NCBI RefSeq assembly: GCF_021917145.1
Contig: NC_061082.1
Location: forward strand, 19,090,413-19,154,412
Direction: 5' to 3'
DNA length: 64,000 bases
Origin: Hypomesus transpacificus
Lineage: Eukaryota; Chordata; Actinopteri; Osmeriformes; Osmeridae
The notes below the pieces were generated by a model. It saw nothing but the letters and a program-made list of their open reading frames with translations. It searched no databases and was not told the DNA's origin. Position numbers and translations under genes: made by a program. Of this stretch, positions 1 to 11,664 are shown piece after piece; position 1 is the first letter of the stretch; each line of letters begins with the position of its first letter.

Positions 1-1595
1 AAACCCATGTGGGAATTCATAAGTGTCTAAACTTATGAATTTTTCATGAGGGGAACTCTATCCATACAAGCGTGTGTGTGTTGGTGCCCATGTGTGACTC
101 CGTGACCCAGGGCACCACTTTAGACGGGAATGACAGGGGGCGAGGAGGAGTTTGAATCTCCTCAATCAGTTCCATTTAAAGATGAAAAGGATTGACATCT
201 GATCCCTCCATAAACCACGCATGCTCGCACACACACGCACGCACTTTGTTTAGAAAACACATCGGTAACACTGCAGCGCTGCACATCGAAAGTTGACCCG
301 AGTAAAGCCCTTACCCGACGCTCTGGCGCTCGGCGGGGTTAGGAGGAGGGAGAGGTGAGCATGCTAACAGACGTTCACAGCAGCTCTCGTACTGACCGTA
401 CTGCTGGTGTCAGTACGGTCTCACAGTGCCGTGGTCCTGCCCGCTCAAAGCCCACTTCCTCAGGCCCTCACTAGTCACCGCTGGGCTCCCCCCCCCCCCC
501 CCCTGTCTGTAAGCATCAGTATTCCTGGTCTGTACAGGGACGGCAGAGATGGCCACAGAGGAATCAGAGTGTGACAATAAGTGTCTTCCGGCCAGGCCTC
601 GTAGCGTTCCCTCTCTTACGTAAGGAGCACGATGACACCGCTGGAAGATACCCATCTGCCCATGACACGGCTGCACAGAGGGGTCGTAGGCGCTCGGGGC
701 ATCTGAAGGAGCTACCTCCACGCATGTAGGGCCTTAGCAGGAGCTGGCCTTTCACAGCACACAGACACATATGGAGAGAGAGCTCGGCTGCTCTGACAGA
801 ATTAACAACCGAGAGTTCAGGGTCAGTTTAAGAGCCTTAACCTTCCCCGGTAAATTGTCACTCGAGGTTTCACAAAATGTTTGACATTAAGAGGTCTCAT
901 TTATACTAAGCACCATGTTAAGTGTACAAAAGTTAAATGATGAACAGGAGAAATAGCACAGCTTATTGCTTGTACAGCAGTTGTTTACTGTCACTTGAGG
1001 TAATGGACGACTCACAACTGATCAATAAAAGATGTACAGTCCGACCACGGGAAGCTTCAGAAGTCCCACATCAAGCTGGAGCTGAATGAGGAGCATTTAG
1101 CAGCATGTCGTTCCTGCCACCAACCCAATGAAAGCTTCAACTACACCGTCATCTCTTACCAGATGGCAATTTACTCTCGGAGGTCGGCGTCCAAATTCGA
1201 TTCTCTCCTCTGAAGTCGGTTAATCACTTTACGATCCCCTCAGAGGCAAACAGCGTTGCCTTCCAATTAAGCATCCGTCTGAAAATGTCTCACTGACCTC
1301 CGTTTTTTCAAAGCATTTCCCTTAATCCACTCGAAAACCCTGATTGACTCGCTGCTCTCTGGGAGATACCAAAAATGAAGGGACACCTTCATCACAAGAC
1401 TGACAGTGCTCAAAATGTTTTCTGATCAGCGTGAATTCTAGGAGGGACAGTTCACTGTAAGGATAGTCTACTGTAGTCATTGGTCTGGGCAAAGAGGCTT
1501 CCTCAGCCGATGATTCCATGTAAGCTCATTCATGACAGGGCTGCAGTAATGCCACCTTCAGGAGCTTTGAAGCAAGTTCGTGTTTACCCTTACCC

Positions 1596-1758
1596 TTAGT
1601 CATTTAACAGACGCTCTTATCCAGAGCGACTTACAGTAAGTACAGGGACAAGTAGGGTGAAGTGCCCAAGGACACAAAGTCATTTGCCATGGCTGGGAAT
1701 CGAACTGGCAACCTTCTGATGACTAGCCCGCTCCCTAACCGCTCAGCCACCTGACTCC
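1596..1758 (-). mobile_element. tRNA-derived SINE, copy 1
   Basis: Read on the minus strand the element starts with a tRNA-like head: an A-box-like TGGCTGAGCGG and a B-box-like AGTTCGATTCC, the two internal RNA polymerase III promoter blocks. It ends in a tail containing TCTGGATAAGAGCGTCTG. Closely similar copies lie at 24868-25050 and 35765-35952 in the same orientation. Confidence 0.8.
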
Positions 1759-1889
1759 ATTTCTGCTGTTGACATCCAGTTAAAAGGGCTTAGTATGGAG
1801 GAACACTTCTAACCGGACGTGAGTGTTCAGAGCTCAGGAGACACCTAAAACACTTCCATGACCTGACACAAGCAGTAAGCCTTCTCCCC

Positions 1890-2038
1890 TGAGACAGAGA
1901 CACAGAGAGAGAGACACAGAGAGGGAGATAGATAGAGAGGGAGAGACACACAGAGAGAGACAGAGAGAGAGACACAGAGAGGGAGAGACATACAGAGAGA
2001 GACACAGGGAGAGACACAGAGAGGGAGATAGAGAGAGG
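1890..2038. repeat. GAGACACAGAGAGGGA-type imperfect tandem repeat
   Basis: Purine-rich imperfect tandem repeat of GAGA/CACAGAGA blocks. Open frames across it (Ser/Leu/Val-rich on the minus strand) are products of the repeat, not genes. Confidence 0.85.
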
Positions 2039-3546
2039 GTAGGTGGAGGACAAGGCAGAGGTGTTTCAGAGTGGGGATTACAGCAGTCATCAGATGTACC
2101 ACAGTCCTGTGTTTAGGTGCTAATGAAGTGATTGACCCGTTCCATCCTGAAGAGCTGGAGTCTTGCTTCTTTAAGACGCCTCGATAGGACAAGACAGATT
2201 CAACTCCTGACAGAAGGAATCAGAAAGAGATGGATTTGATTGCGCCTAATCGGTGAAACAGTGAGCTGGAAAATGGATCCATCACCCGCCCCTGCGCCTC
2301 GATCCATCTCACTCCGAGACAGCGGGGGTTGTGGGACGACCCAACGACGCACTCCTCTCAACGTGCAATGCAGTCGCAACCATTTTACTACCTTGTGGTC
2401 CTTCTGTCCCCATTGTGACACTGAATCCATTAACAGAGGTTCGACAAAGTGGTCATAATGAACACTTCACCACGCTATGAACTCGCCACATCAGCGGCTG
2501 TTATCCCAGGTCTCCAGGGACATGCGCCGTTCCCAGTCCCGAAAGGGGCCCCACACACCTGATGAGTCATTGTAGTTCAGTTTGGACAAACAGCGGCGTT
2601 TTAAATGGACGCACATTCAAGATGATGTTTTCAGGTTCACGGTAACCAAGTCACATCCAAGCAGAGAGAAGGAAACAAGGCACGCGTGTGAGATGTGCGT
2701 TGGCGCACAGCGAAACCGCCGTCGCTCGTGTGGGCTCGGCGTGTGCGGTGGGTGTGCGGTGGGGGCTTGATGCGACGCGATGTGACAGGTGAACAGAGCA
2801 ATACGGATGACCTGACAAACCTAATAACCACGGCGTCAGAGGAGACATCCTGAACCCCCCCGGTCAGAACACCTGCAGTGTGCAGTCACTGGGATCAGGG
2901 AGACCATCACTCAAGATCAGGGAGAGATCTACAGAGCCTGCTCACAGAGAAGGGGGTTGGGTTCACCTTCAAGGAACAGGACCACAACCCGACCACGAAA
3001 CCATTCAACCACCCAGAACCAGAAAATTAACAGAAGTGATTTTGTAGCCTAGGAAGCAGCCTGATAGTGAGTTTGGGCTCATTAGTGACGATAATTGCGA
3101 TGTAGGGTTGGCTGTGATAGCTTTAAAGACTGCTTGTGGTCCAGCCACAACGAGATCAACAGGATTAAGCCTCCATTCAAGATTCATGTACTCACTGCAG
3201 CATGAAGCTGATCCATGTCAACACATGCTTACAAACATCTCTCAGACCAAGCATGAGCTAAAACAAAGCCCTGTTCAGAGGCTGTACTGTCTGTGAGTGC
3301 ACTGAGCTAAACTAATCATGATCTAACCCACCAAATAATCATTGTCTTGTGATTCCATCAAAGCAGTAGGATTAAGGGATTAGGGTCAGAATCAAGTGGA
3401 TTTCCCTGTGTGGTAAATGACAGGTATGATGAAGGGCGTGATCCAACAGTTTAACAGTTATTTCTTTTGGGAATTACAGATTAACTATTAATTACTGTAA
3501 TCATAGAGTTAGCTCTACAACTTGTAGCTACGCAAGACAATTCTTC

Positions 3547-3746
3547 AACCCTGTAAGACCGGGTTTACAATGTCACTTTAAGCTCTCCAAAAAATACATT
3601 TGCAATTTTTTGGACCACATTTACACAGCCAATGGGTCCTATTGTCTTGCCTTGCAATGCCATTGGATACATGTGGTCTTTCAAAAAATAGATAATTAGT
3701 AAATGTGTTTTTTTGAGAGCTAAAAGTGACAGTGTCTTACAGGGTT
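3547..3746. mobile_element. Palindromic MITE-like element, about 200 bp
   Basis: The ends AACCCTGTAAGAC and GTCTTACAGGGTT are perfect inverted complements. The inner arms (GTCACTTTAAGCTCTC versus GAGAGCTAAAAGTGAC, and CCACATTTAC versus a matching arm) keep pairing with mismatches. No convincing target-site duplication was found, so the superfamily is unknown. Confidence 0.6.
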
Positions 3747-4939
3747 AGGCATACAGAAAGATGCTGAATATACTTTTTTTCCAAAAAGATTGGGGAAATG
3801 ATACCACTGGGTTGTCAAACTTCTTTCCTTCCATTAAACAGATCTTAAAAAAATGCAGCGTGAAACAAATTGTAGCAAATGAGTGTCTGTGAAAATGAGG
3901 TCAGAGGAGACAACAGTATTACAAAGTGTGTCTGAGTTTGCCTCCATGCTGTCGGTAACATCTGCCTTGTCATGCAGTTCTGCTGTCACTCGACAATCAG
4001 CGTCAGACACCCTCTCATGCAGCTCACAAACAGAGTCTCTGGAACTGTCTGTGACTACAGATGCGTCCACACTGTTCCTATGGGAGGGTGCAGAGTCTCA
4101 TTCTCTATGTCACACTGCACACTGCGCACACACACACACACACAAGTACATCTCACACACACACACGGCACCAAGTCCCTTTTTACTCTCCATCTCTTTC
4201 CTCCTAATCTCATATCCTTGAATTCAAGAACATATTCACATACAGTGCAGCCACATGATTACTGTGTTATTATGATTACAATCTCCCTATCGGTCAAGAA
4301 TGTGCACACCTGACTGTACACTCTGGACATTGGGACGCAAGTTGTAAACTCTGTGTTGTGGTCACGGCCTTGGGTTCAAGGAAAGTGCTCCGCTAGTACA
4401 TGCCCAGCTCATTTTCAAAAGTCTCCTCTCTCTTCCATGCCTGAGCAAGTCTTGCACTCTGGGCATCATTGTGCATGGGTGCACACTTGTTTGTTAAATA
4501 ATTCACCCCTGATTACATCATTTCATAACACACAAACTGCCTGCTGTCAAGACATTTCCAACCTAGTCCATACCCACATCCACTGGCAGACTTCAAGTGA
4601 CTCGGAAAACCATCGGGGGAAGCACCTCTTCAAAACTATAATTCAATTCAGCAGTTGTAAGAGTGTAAAAGTGATACAACATCAATAATAACGCTTAGCA
4701 AAAACCTTGCCACTGAATGTATTTATCTTTGTTCATTTTCTATCACAATACTCCCTCACCTAACTTTTCACTACATGTCTATATTATTTCTCTACTTCCA
4801 TTAGTCCATTTTCTCTGTGTTCGTTCGCGTTCAGTCTTGTAGGATACAAACATCTGTTTAGGCTGGACTCACCTGAGGAGGTTAGCCGCGTCCCATGTGT
4901 GACGACTAGCGCTGACTCTCGACTGGTCCTGCTCTGGTA

Positions 4940-5039
4940 NNNNNNNNNNNNNNNNNNNNNNNNNNNNNNNNNNNNNNNNNNNNNNNNNNNNNNNNNNNNN
5001 NNNNNNNNNNNNNNNNNNNNNNNNNNNNNNNNNNNNNNN
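4940..5039. other. Assembly gap (100 N)
   Basis: Exactly 100 consecutive N, a conventional placeholder for a gap of unknown size. Sequence on the two sides should not be treated as contiguous. Confidence 1.
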
Positions 5040-5972
5040 CCCCAGAAGAAGACGTAAATACAAGTCATCTTCACAGACTCCGCCTTCACGCTGAGGTATC
5101 TAAAGGATGAGATGACTTGGGTGCTTCTGAAACGATGAGAAGGAGAATCTCGGCAAACAGAAAGCTGAATTCATTCCTTTTACAGGTTGCGAATCCAGCT
5201 GCCATGCATTAGTCTTGTGTAGCACACTGTATCGTCAGGACCGATAAGGAAACAAACACAAGTGCTGTTGATCCAATCATCTCCGCGCTGCTTCTCGGTG
5301 TACATCCACTGAACTCTGGAAAGGACTAGGGTTTGGCTCTGATCTTTGGACATAGAAAGAGTGAACGCAGGCAGTCTCCGTGTTCGACAGTGTCCTGACC
5401 ACCCCTCCCTTCCTTTCCACCCCTCCCCTCTGCACCCCTCCCCACCTCCCCCCCCCCCCCCCCCAGCCCTAAGGGCACACTGTGTCTCTGCCACTTCCTG
5501 TTAGTCATCTCTCCATGCTGACTCCACAACCACCCCCCAGCCTGGCGATGAAGTGACCACCACACGCCCACTCCTCGTCCCCCTATAGGGCCCCCCGTCC
5601 TGGGCTCGCCTCGCCTGCTGTACTGGCACGCAAACATGGCCACTGGGCATGCCTTCATGAGCATGCACTGAGTCCTGTTATTCTCCTACAAGTCCTTATA
5701 TTAGTTCAATGTTTCAAAATGTGTATTTAAAGTTATATTTTTTGTCAATAAGAATGATAGCTTGCATAAGCTGTTATTATATTATATTATTATAGGTTAA
5801 CGTAGGCCACTAGGGATTGTCAAGCAGAGCAGGACTGAATATTTCCAATGTATCTGTACGTGTTACACATGGCAATACACTTGTGTTTCACAGTGATATT
5901 AACATACACTGGCATAAGATAAGCTGAGCTGTAGTTCTAACATCAGTTTGAAAACTCAGAAAGAAATATGCA

Positions 5973-6148
<176 letters not shown>

Positions 6149-6789
6149 TAATTTAGGCGACTAGGCATGAATCACAAACTGTTTCAAGGCCCAAACGGAA
6201 GCCGGGAACAAAATAAAGAATGAACTGATGAGCAAGTCATTTGGGTGTGTGTGTCCAGCAAGCCCAGCCCACGCCTGCTCTGCTAAACAAACCAACACAC
6301 ACAATAGCTCCCTCACCTAACCACCACGCCGCACATGTGCAGAGGGCTGGGAAGGCTTGACAGAGCAGGCTGCTGTTGTTTATGTTGAACCTCAGTCAAG
6401 AACATATTCATGTTTCAGTGACAGTGCGATCACAACATGATCACAAAACAATTGGAGCCCTCCTCATGTCAGCACCGACTGATGAAATGCTTTGTGGTAA
6501 AGGCTCTGTCTGCTGTTTACCCCACTGGAGAATAAGAGCCATCCATCAACATCTTCAAATGAGCTCTTTGGAACCAAAACAAAATACACAACGACACAAG
6601 CACCAAAGCACATCATCTATTCTGGAGATTTAGTTCACGATGCTATGAAGTCCAATCGGTAAAACGGGATGCGAGGTGAATTCTGACTGAGTAACATGTC
6701 GGCCGTGAAGACAGAATAATGCCCTGGTGATTTCAGGCTCTGCTGGGTTCAGTCTGACTGCTCTCTGTGAAAGTGACTGGCTGGCCGCC

Positions 6790-6897
6790 GGGCCCTCGGC
6801 AAGGGGAGGGGCCCTCGGCAGGGGGAGGGGCCCTCGGCAGGGGGAGGGGCCCTCGGCAGGGGGAGGGGCCCTCGGCAAGGGGAGGGGCCCTCGGCAG
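6790..6897. repeat. 19-bp GC-rich minisatellite
   Basis: Five to six head-to-tail copies of a unit close to GGCCCTCGGCAGGGGGAGG with AAGGGG/AGGGGG variants. Confidence 0.9.
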
Positions 6898-7019
6898 ACA
6901 GATCTGTGTTCGAGAGAGCAGGAGGAGGGAGAGGAGGAGGAGGGAGTCTGTGTCTGTTCCACGCCAGACCCTGGAGCAGAGTAGAGGCATGCCCCCCCTT
7001 CTCAGGGGACTTACCTGCT

Positions 7020-7400
7020 CACCTCCTCCTCCATGTCACCTCCTCCTCCATGTCACCTCCTCCTCCATGTCACCTCCTCCATGTCACCACCTCCTCCTTC
7101 ATGTCATCTCCTCCTCCATGTCACCTCCTCCTCCATGTCACCTCCTCCTTCATGTCGTCACCTCCCTTTTGTCACCTCCTCCATGTCACCTCCTCCATGT
7201 CACCTCCATGTCACCTCCTCCATGTCACCTCCTCCATGTCACCTCCATGTCACCTCCTCCATGTCACCTCCTCCTCCATGTCACCTCCTCCTCCATGTCA
7301 CCTCCTCCTCCATTTAACCTCCTCCTTCATGTCACCTCACTTTTGTCACCTCACTTTTGTCACCTCCTCCCCCATGTTAGTTCCTACCCCTTGTCACCTC
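7020..7400. repeat. CCTCCTCCATGTCA minisatellite
   Basis: Pyrimidine-rich array of units of the type CACCTCCTCCTCCATGT with variable numbers of CTC. It creates Ser/Pro/His-rich open frames on the plus strand that are not genes. Confidence 0.92.
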
Positions 7401-8704
7401 CTCTCTTCTACCTGTCAACTTTGCAAGAAATAGCGTATTTTTTAAGAAGTCATAATCTTTGTTTGTTTGTTCCCAAGAAGATTACTGTAGAAGAGAGAGG
7501 GAATAGGGGAAGTTTACAATTCAATTGTCTTTTCATTGGAATGAATTGGATAAAACACATGGAGCAAGTCGTGGGTAGAACTATATTTGTCAACAAGTAA
7601 TCTAATAAAGATCTGAGTGAGAAATACTGAACTTTCCTCGTCTTCTGAGTAAGCACACGTAGAGGGCTCTGTGACAGCTGTACCCAGCCTCATCCTGTAA
7701 CAGGATACCACAACAACATGCTCCAATCGCTCTGCATTGCGGCAGGGCTGACAGAAATGAATAGCCATCTCTGGGTGGCTAACTATCCACGCTTCACAGG
7801 TAAGAAGTGCTGGACATTGCTATAAAAATATGATGGATGTTTTGAGAACTCTCAAGAGGGAACTCAGTGAGTTACATTATGTGCTCCATGTATTTCAAGA
7901 AGTTCATGGCATAAGGTCCATTTCTAGGTCACAAATGAGACGTGCTGTGCGTAATGCCTGTCAACAAACGGTTTCTGTGAATTCCCTCTTGATAGTTCGT
8001 TGGTCACAACGAGTGTGGCAATGTCAGCGCCCCCTGAAAACACAACCATGGTGGAGCGATGTTGAGGATGAACCAAATGGATGTCATGGGAGAGATTGCT
8101 CTCAGACGTAAACTCTATCGACAGCAATTACAGTGGGTGTTCAGCAGAGAGCTGTTGTGTCCAATACCCTGACCGCATTACTGATGAAGATGGAAACAGA
8201 TTGGAGAGAATCTTGTTGGTTGGAAGATGGAAACGATTGTCATCTCAAATTAAACATACTCCGGAAAAGACGTACAAACGTGTCTTCTTATTTTCAAAAC
8301 ATAGAGTATTTGAAGTCAGAATATCAAAAGTTTAATTTTTTTGTTTTAACCAAATTTGAGAAAATAAAATATACTCTGCTGTCACAGTAATCAGGTTGCA
8401 ATGACAACGTACTCCAGATCACCGCAAATCCTTTATCAAAGAAACCAGGAAAGCCTGTCCTGTGACTCCACACAGAAAAGATCCAAACAGGAGACGATTC
8501 CCAATGAAGCTAAAAGTCCCTCCATTGCGGGTCACTCATTACATAACCTCTATTCTGGCACCATGGAACTAAGTGCAACCTTGGGCAGAAAAGGTACTTT
8601 GAAGGAACTACAAACTCCTGCTTCATCAGCGACGCCGTGAGCCAGCCAGTCCATCCACCCTCTAATAGGACCATCACCTCAGCCAGACCTTCAACAAAGT
8701 GAGT

Positions 8705-9210
8705 GTGTCCCCTGGGTAGGATATCCTCAGCCCAACTCTTCATCCAGACAGAGCTCAGGTTATCAGGTTATCCTCAGCTCAACCACCTCCAGACAGGGCT
8801 CAGGTTATCCTCAACCCAACCACCTCCAGACAGGGCTCAGGTTAACCTCAACCCAACCACCTCCAGACGGCTCAGGTTATTAGGTTATCCTCAGCCCAAC
8901 TACACATCCAGAGAGCTTGGGTCATCAGGTTATCCTCAGCTCAACCACCTCCAGAAAGAGCTCAGGTTATCCGCAACCTAACCACCTTGAGACCAGGCTC
9001 AGGTTATCAGGTTATCCTCAGCCCAACTACACATCCACAGAGAGCTTGGGTTATCAGGTTATCCTCAGCTCAACTCCTTGATTGTTTCCTTTCCTCCTCT
9101 CCTCTCCTCCCTTTATCCCTCCTCTCCTCTCTCCCTTTATCCCTCCTCTCTCCTCACTCCCTTTATCCCTCCTCTCCTCTTCCTCTCTCCTGTCCCTTCC
9201 TCTCTCCTCC
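8705..9210. repeat. CAGGTTATCCTCAGC minisatellite followed by a C/T-rich tract
   Basis: From about 8705 to 9075, imperfect units of roughly 35-45 bp share CAGGTTATCCTCAGC, CAACCACCTCCAGA and CTCAGG blocks. From 9085 to about 9210 a C/T-rich tract with TCCCTTTATCCCTCCTCTCC units follows. Confidence 0.85.
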
Positions 9211-9905
9211 CCTTGGTCTCTTGTTGCCCAGGGTGGAGATGTACATGACTCTAACATGGTACAAAATATATTCTTCTATACAATAGAACAATACATATAA
9301 TCAGGTCTATCTGTATTATGTATATTAGCATTATAGATCTGAATATACTCAAATATTCAGATGGCTAAGGTCATCTTTGACTTAAGCTGATTGTGTGAAA
9401 CACAACACCCCCCTCTACTGGTGACAGGGAAGACATGATCATTTAGCTTACGGAAACACTTATGTAAAAAAAACTGTTTCATAGCAAAAACACTATTATA
9501 GTTTTTTTTTTAAATGCTTAGAGCTCAATCACAGAAGACCCATATCTGGTTGTTGACATGAACCTGCTATGGCCTATACTTTATCTATAAAAAACACTTC
9601 AAGTACAATCCTCATGTGATGTTCCAAACCACTGATTTAGACACACTTCTAAAAGAACTTAACCGAAAACCAACCAACCAACAGACCAATCCACCCCGGA
9701 TGGCAGTTAACAAAGAGAAAAGGTCAACGCAGCACTTGGCAAACACTACTGTGCTCATTTTCAAGTATGTTCATGGGTGCAGGGATACAGGTGCCTCCAG
9801 TCCCACACTGCACACCTCGGTCTGACGTGACTCATGAGCTGTGCGCGTTAAAAGCCTTCACGCCGCTAACGGGAACAGCGAGAGAGGAACCCGAGAGGCG
9901 CTCAC

Positions 9906-10052
9906 CTCCCACAGTGACCTGAAGTCCCTCTGGTCGATACGTAGGAGCTCGCTGACCTCCCTGGTGACGATGGTGGCGTGGCGAGGGGTGTTGTCCAGGA
10001 TGGACTCCCCGAACGCCGTCCCGATCCCCAGGGTGCAGATAGTGACGGCGTC
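9906..10052 (-). CDS. rapgef4: rapgef4 exon with the CNB-A phosphate-binding cassette
   Basis: This 147-nt exon starts and ends in phase 0 and encodes 49 residues, from [14 protein letters not shown] through [14 protein letters not shown]. The acceptor is CTCCTGCAG and the donor is GAG|GTGAG. Immediately upstream of the acceptor (plus coordinates 10065-10155) the transcript has a long TG repeat in place of a normal pyrimidine tract. Skipping this exon would keep the frame but remove the cAMP phosphate-binding loop. Confidence 0.93.
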
Positions 10053-11664
10053 CTGCAGGAGGCGCACACACACACACAGTTACACACACACACACAGACA
10101 CACACACACACACAGTCACACAGACACACACACACACACACAGACACACACACGTCTCAGCCAGGATGGTTCCTCTCTGTTTATAAGATGAGGTGGTGAC
10201 GAGGGGGGGGGGGGGGGGGGGGGGAGGGGTGTGTGGGCGGTGCGCTCTGCTAATCAAATGTGTTTATTCTCTTAAAAATGTGCCACAGCAAGAGGCGCTT
10301 CGTAAGTGCTGCGTCACGCACTGATCGTCTCAAAAGGTGGGTTGTAATCTGAGGGCTCTGTGCACTCGTGTTAGAGAGAGAGTCTCGGCAAATCACTCCA
10401 ATCAGAGCGAAGACAGGAACGCAGGCTGGAGGGGCGCGGCCCCGCGCTACAGTTAATGGTGGGGACAGTTTATGGGAGTTCACCGCCCTCAATGTCACCA
10501 AGGTTACCCATCTCAGGAACGATTCCCCCTGGAGTCGAGTGCCCTTCACAGTCTCCCCTCCACACGGCACAACCTTTACCGTGGAGGTTCTGTTTGATTT
10601 ATTATTTTTTTACATGAAGATCGTTTTTTTGGCACATTGTTTCTTTTGTGACAGTTAAGCAGAGACAGGAAGAGCAGGGGGAGGATGACATGCTGGAGTC
10701 GAACCCGGGGCCCTGCAGTGGGGCCTGAACCCGTGTACCTCACACTGTACCAGATGGAGTCGAACCCGGGGCCCTGCAGTGGGGCCTGAACCCGTGTACC
10801 TCACACTGTACCAGATGGAGTCAAACCCGGGGCCCTGCAGTGGGGCCTGAACCCGTGTACCTCACACTGTACCAGATGAACCCCATAGGCTCTCTTTAAA
10901 CAAACTCTATTATAAATTATATAATATATTATTATATATAATAATAAATATTCATACATAATAAATATTCATACACATAAATCAGGAAAAAGAAATATCG
11001 CTTTTTGTTGATGTAAGGACTGAATCTGAAAGATGGATGCAATGTAATAAGTGAGTCATATATTTTGTGTCAACCAAGCAGCACAGTGTGGACCATGTGA
11101 TTTACATGCCACAGAAAAGGAAGCACACAAGAGGGGGGGGGGGGGGTCCATTTCAATCTGCTATTTCAATCTGCAATATCATTCATTTTCAATGAAACCG
11201 ACTTGATAGAATAGATCGTTTCCTGGCTACAGTGATGTCATCCTGCAGGCGTTCCAGCTCACCTGGTGATTGGCTGTCTCAGACAAGCTCACCTGGTGAT
11301 TGGCTGTCTCAGACACTTTGACATCCAGAGAGCCAGAGAGCACAGCATACCAGCTTGTCCCAATGTCTCCTTGACGATACACTGGAAAACAAAATACCTA
11401 TATATACACCTTATATATGTACAAAGCATGCTATATTTCACCATAACATCACTAGCCGGGGATGCACTGATTTAGAAACTAATTTCTGATAACCATGACC
11501 AATATTGAACCTGGGACATACAGGTGATGCCCTTCTCCAGACAGTCATAGAATCCACACAGGCAGATCTGTTGTAGGAGGCTGGGCTGGAACCGCTCAAA
11601 GGCCTTCACCTTCTTCAGTCGAGCCAGGATGATGTCCACGTCTTCACCAGAGCGCTCAGCAGGC
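9906..11664 (-). CDS. rapgef4: Rap guanine nucleotide exchange factor 4 (EPAC2), partial: three exons
   Basis: EPAC2 is a cAMP-activated exchange factor for the small GTPases Rap1/Rap2. Three minus-strand exons, 11664-11522, 11381-11293 and 10052-9906, join in frame and encode most of the N-terminal cyclic-nucleotide-binding domain (CNB-A). Recognisable pieces are [39 protein letters not shown] and [17 protein letters not shown], the last being the phosphate-binding cassette. CNB-A is the domain that separates EPAC2 from EPAC1. All exons have AG/GT borders. The first coding exon and everything after CNB-A (DEP, CNB-B, REM, RA, CDC25-type GEF) were not found in the window. Its orientation relative to pdk1 and itga6 matches human 2q31. 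The middle exon has a duplicated donor site (see findings). Confidence 0.93.
10065..10155. repeat. (CA)n microsatellite beside a rapgef4 splice acceptor
   Basis: Interrupted CA repeat on the plus strand, TG in the rapgef4 transcript, ending about 13 nt before the acceptor of the 10052-9906 exon. Confidence 0.95.
10202..10224. repeat. Poly-G tract
   Basis: A run of more than 20 G on the plus strand, poly-C in the rapgef4 transcript, within the same intron. Its length in an assembly is unreliable. Confidence 0.9.
10690..10877. repeat. 61-bp tandem repeat, three copies
   Basis: Nearly identical units begin TGGAGTCGAACCCGGGG at 10694, 10755 and 10816, exactly 61 bp apart. They lie in the intron between the 11293 and 10052 exons of rapgef4. 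Confidence 0.95.
11263..11381 (-). CDS. rapgef4: rapgef4 exon with two alternative 3' ends
   Basis: The exon starts at 11381 (acceptor TTTTCCAG) and encodes [16 protein letters not shown] followed by [13 protein letters not shown]. The first donor CACCAG|GTGAGC ends the exon at 11293 (89 nt). A direct duplication of the last 24 coding nucleotides plus donor gives a second identical CACCAG|GTGAGC 30 nt further on, ending at 11263 (119 nt). Use of the second donor would add [10 protein letters not shown] in frame. Confidence 0.88.
11522..11664 (-). CDS. rapgef4: rapgef4 exon encoding the start of CNB-A
   Basis: 143-nt exon with acceptor CCTCCAG at 11665-11667 and donor T|GTATGT at 11521-11520. 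It encodes [18 protein letters not shown] and then [19 protein letters not shown] and EKGIT, matching the EPAC2 N-terminus. It is joined in phase to the 11381 exon. Confidence 0.9.

Noticed and set aside
6767..7600. 277-codon Pro/His/Ser-rich plus-strand frame
   Set aside because: Runs over two minisatellites (19-bp GC repeat and CCTCCTCCATGTCA), with no family resemblance.
9858..10257. Alternative-frame open frames over the rapgef4 exon
   Set aside because: Only the frame giving [16 protein letters not shown] matches EPAC2 and has proper splice borders. The others are shadows extended by the CA repeat.
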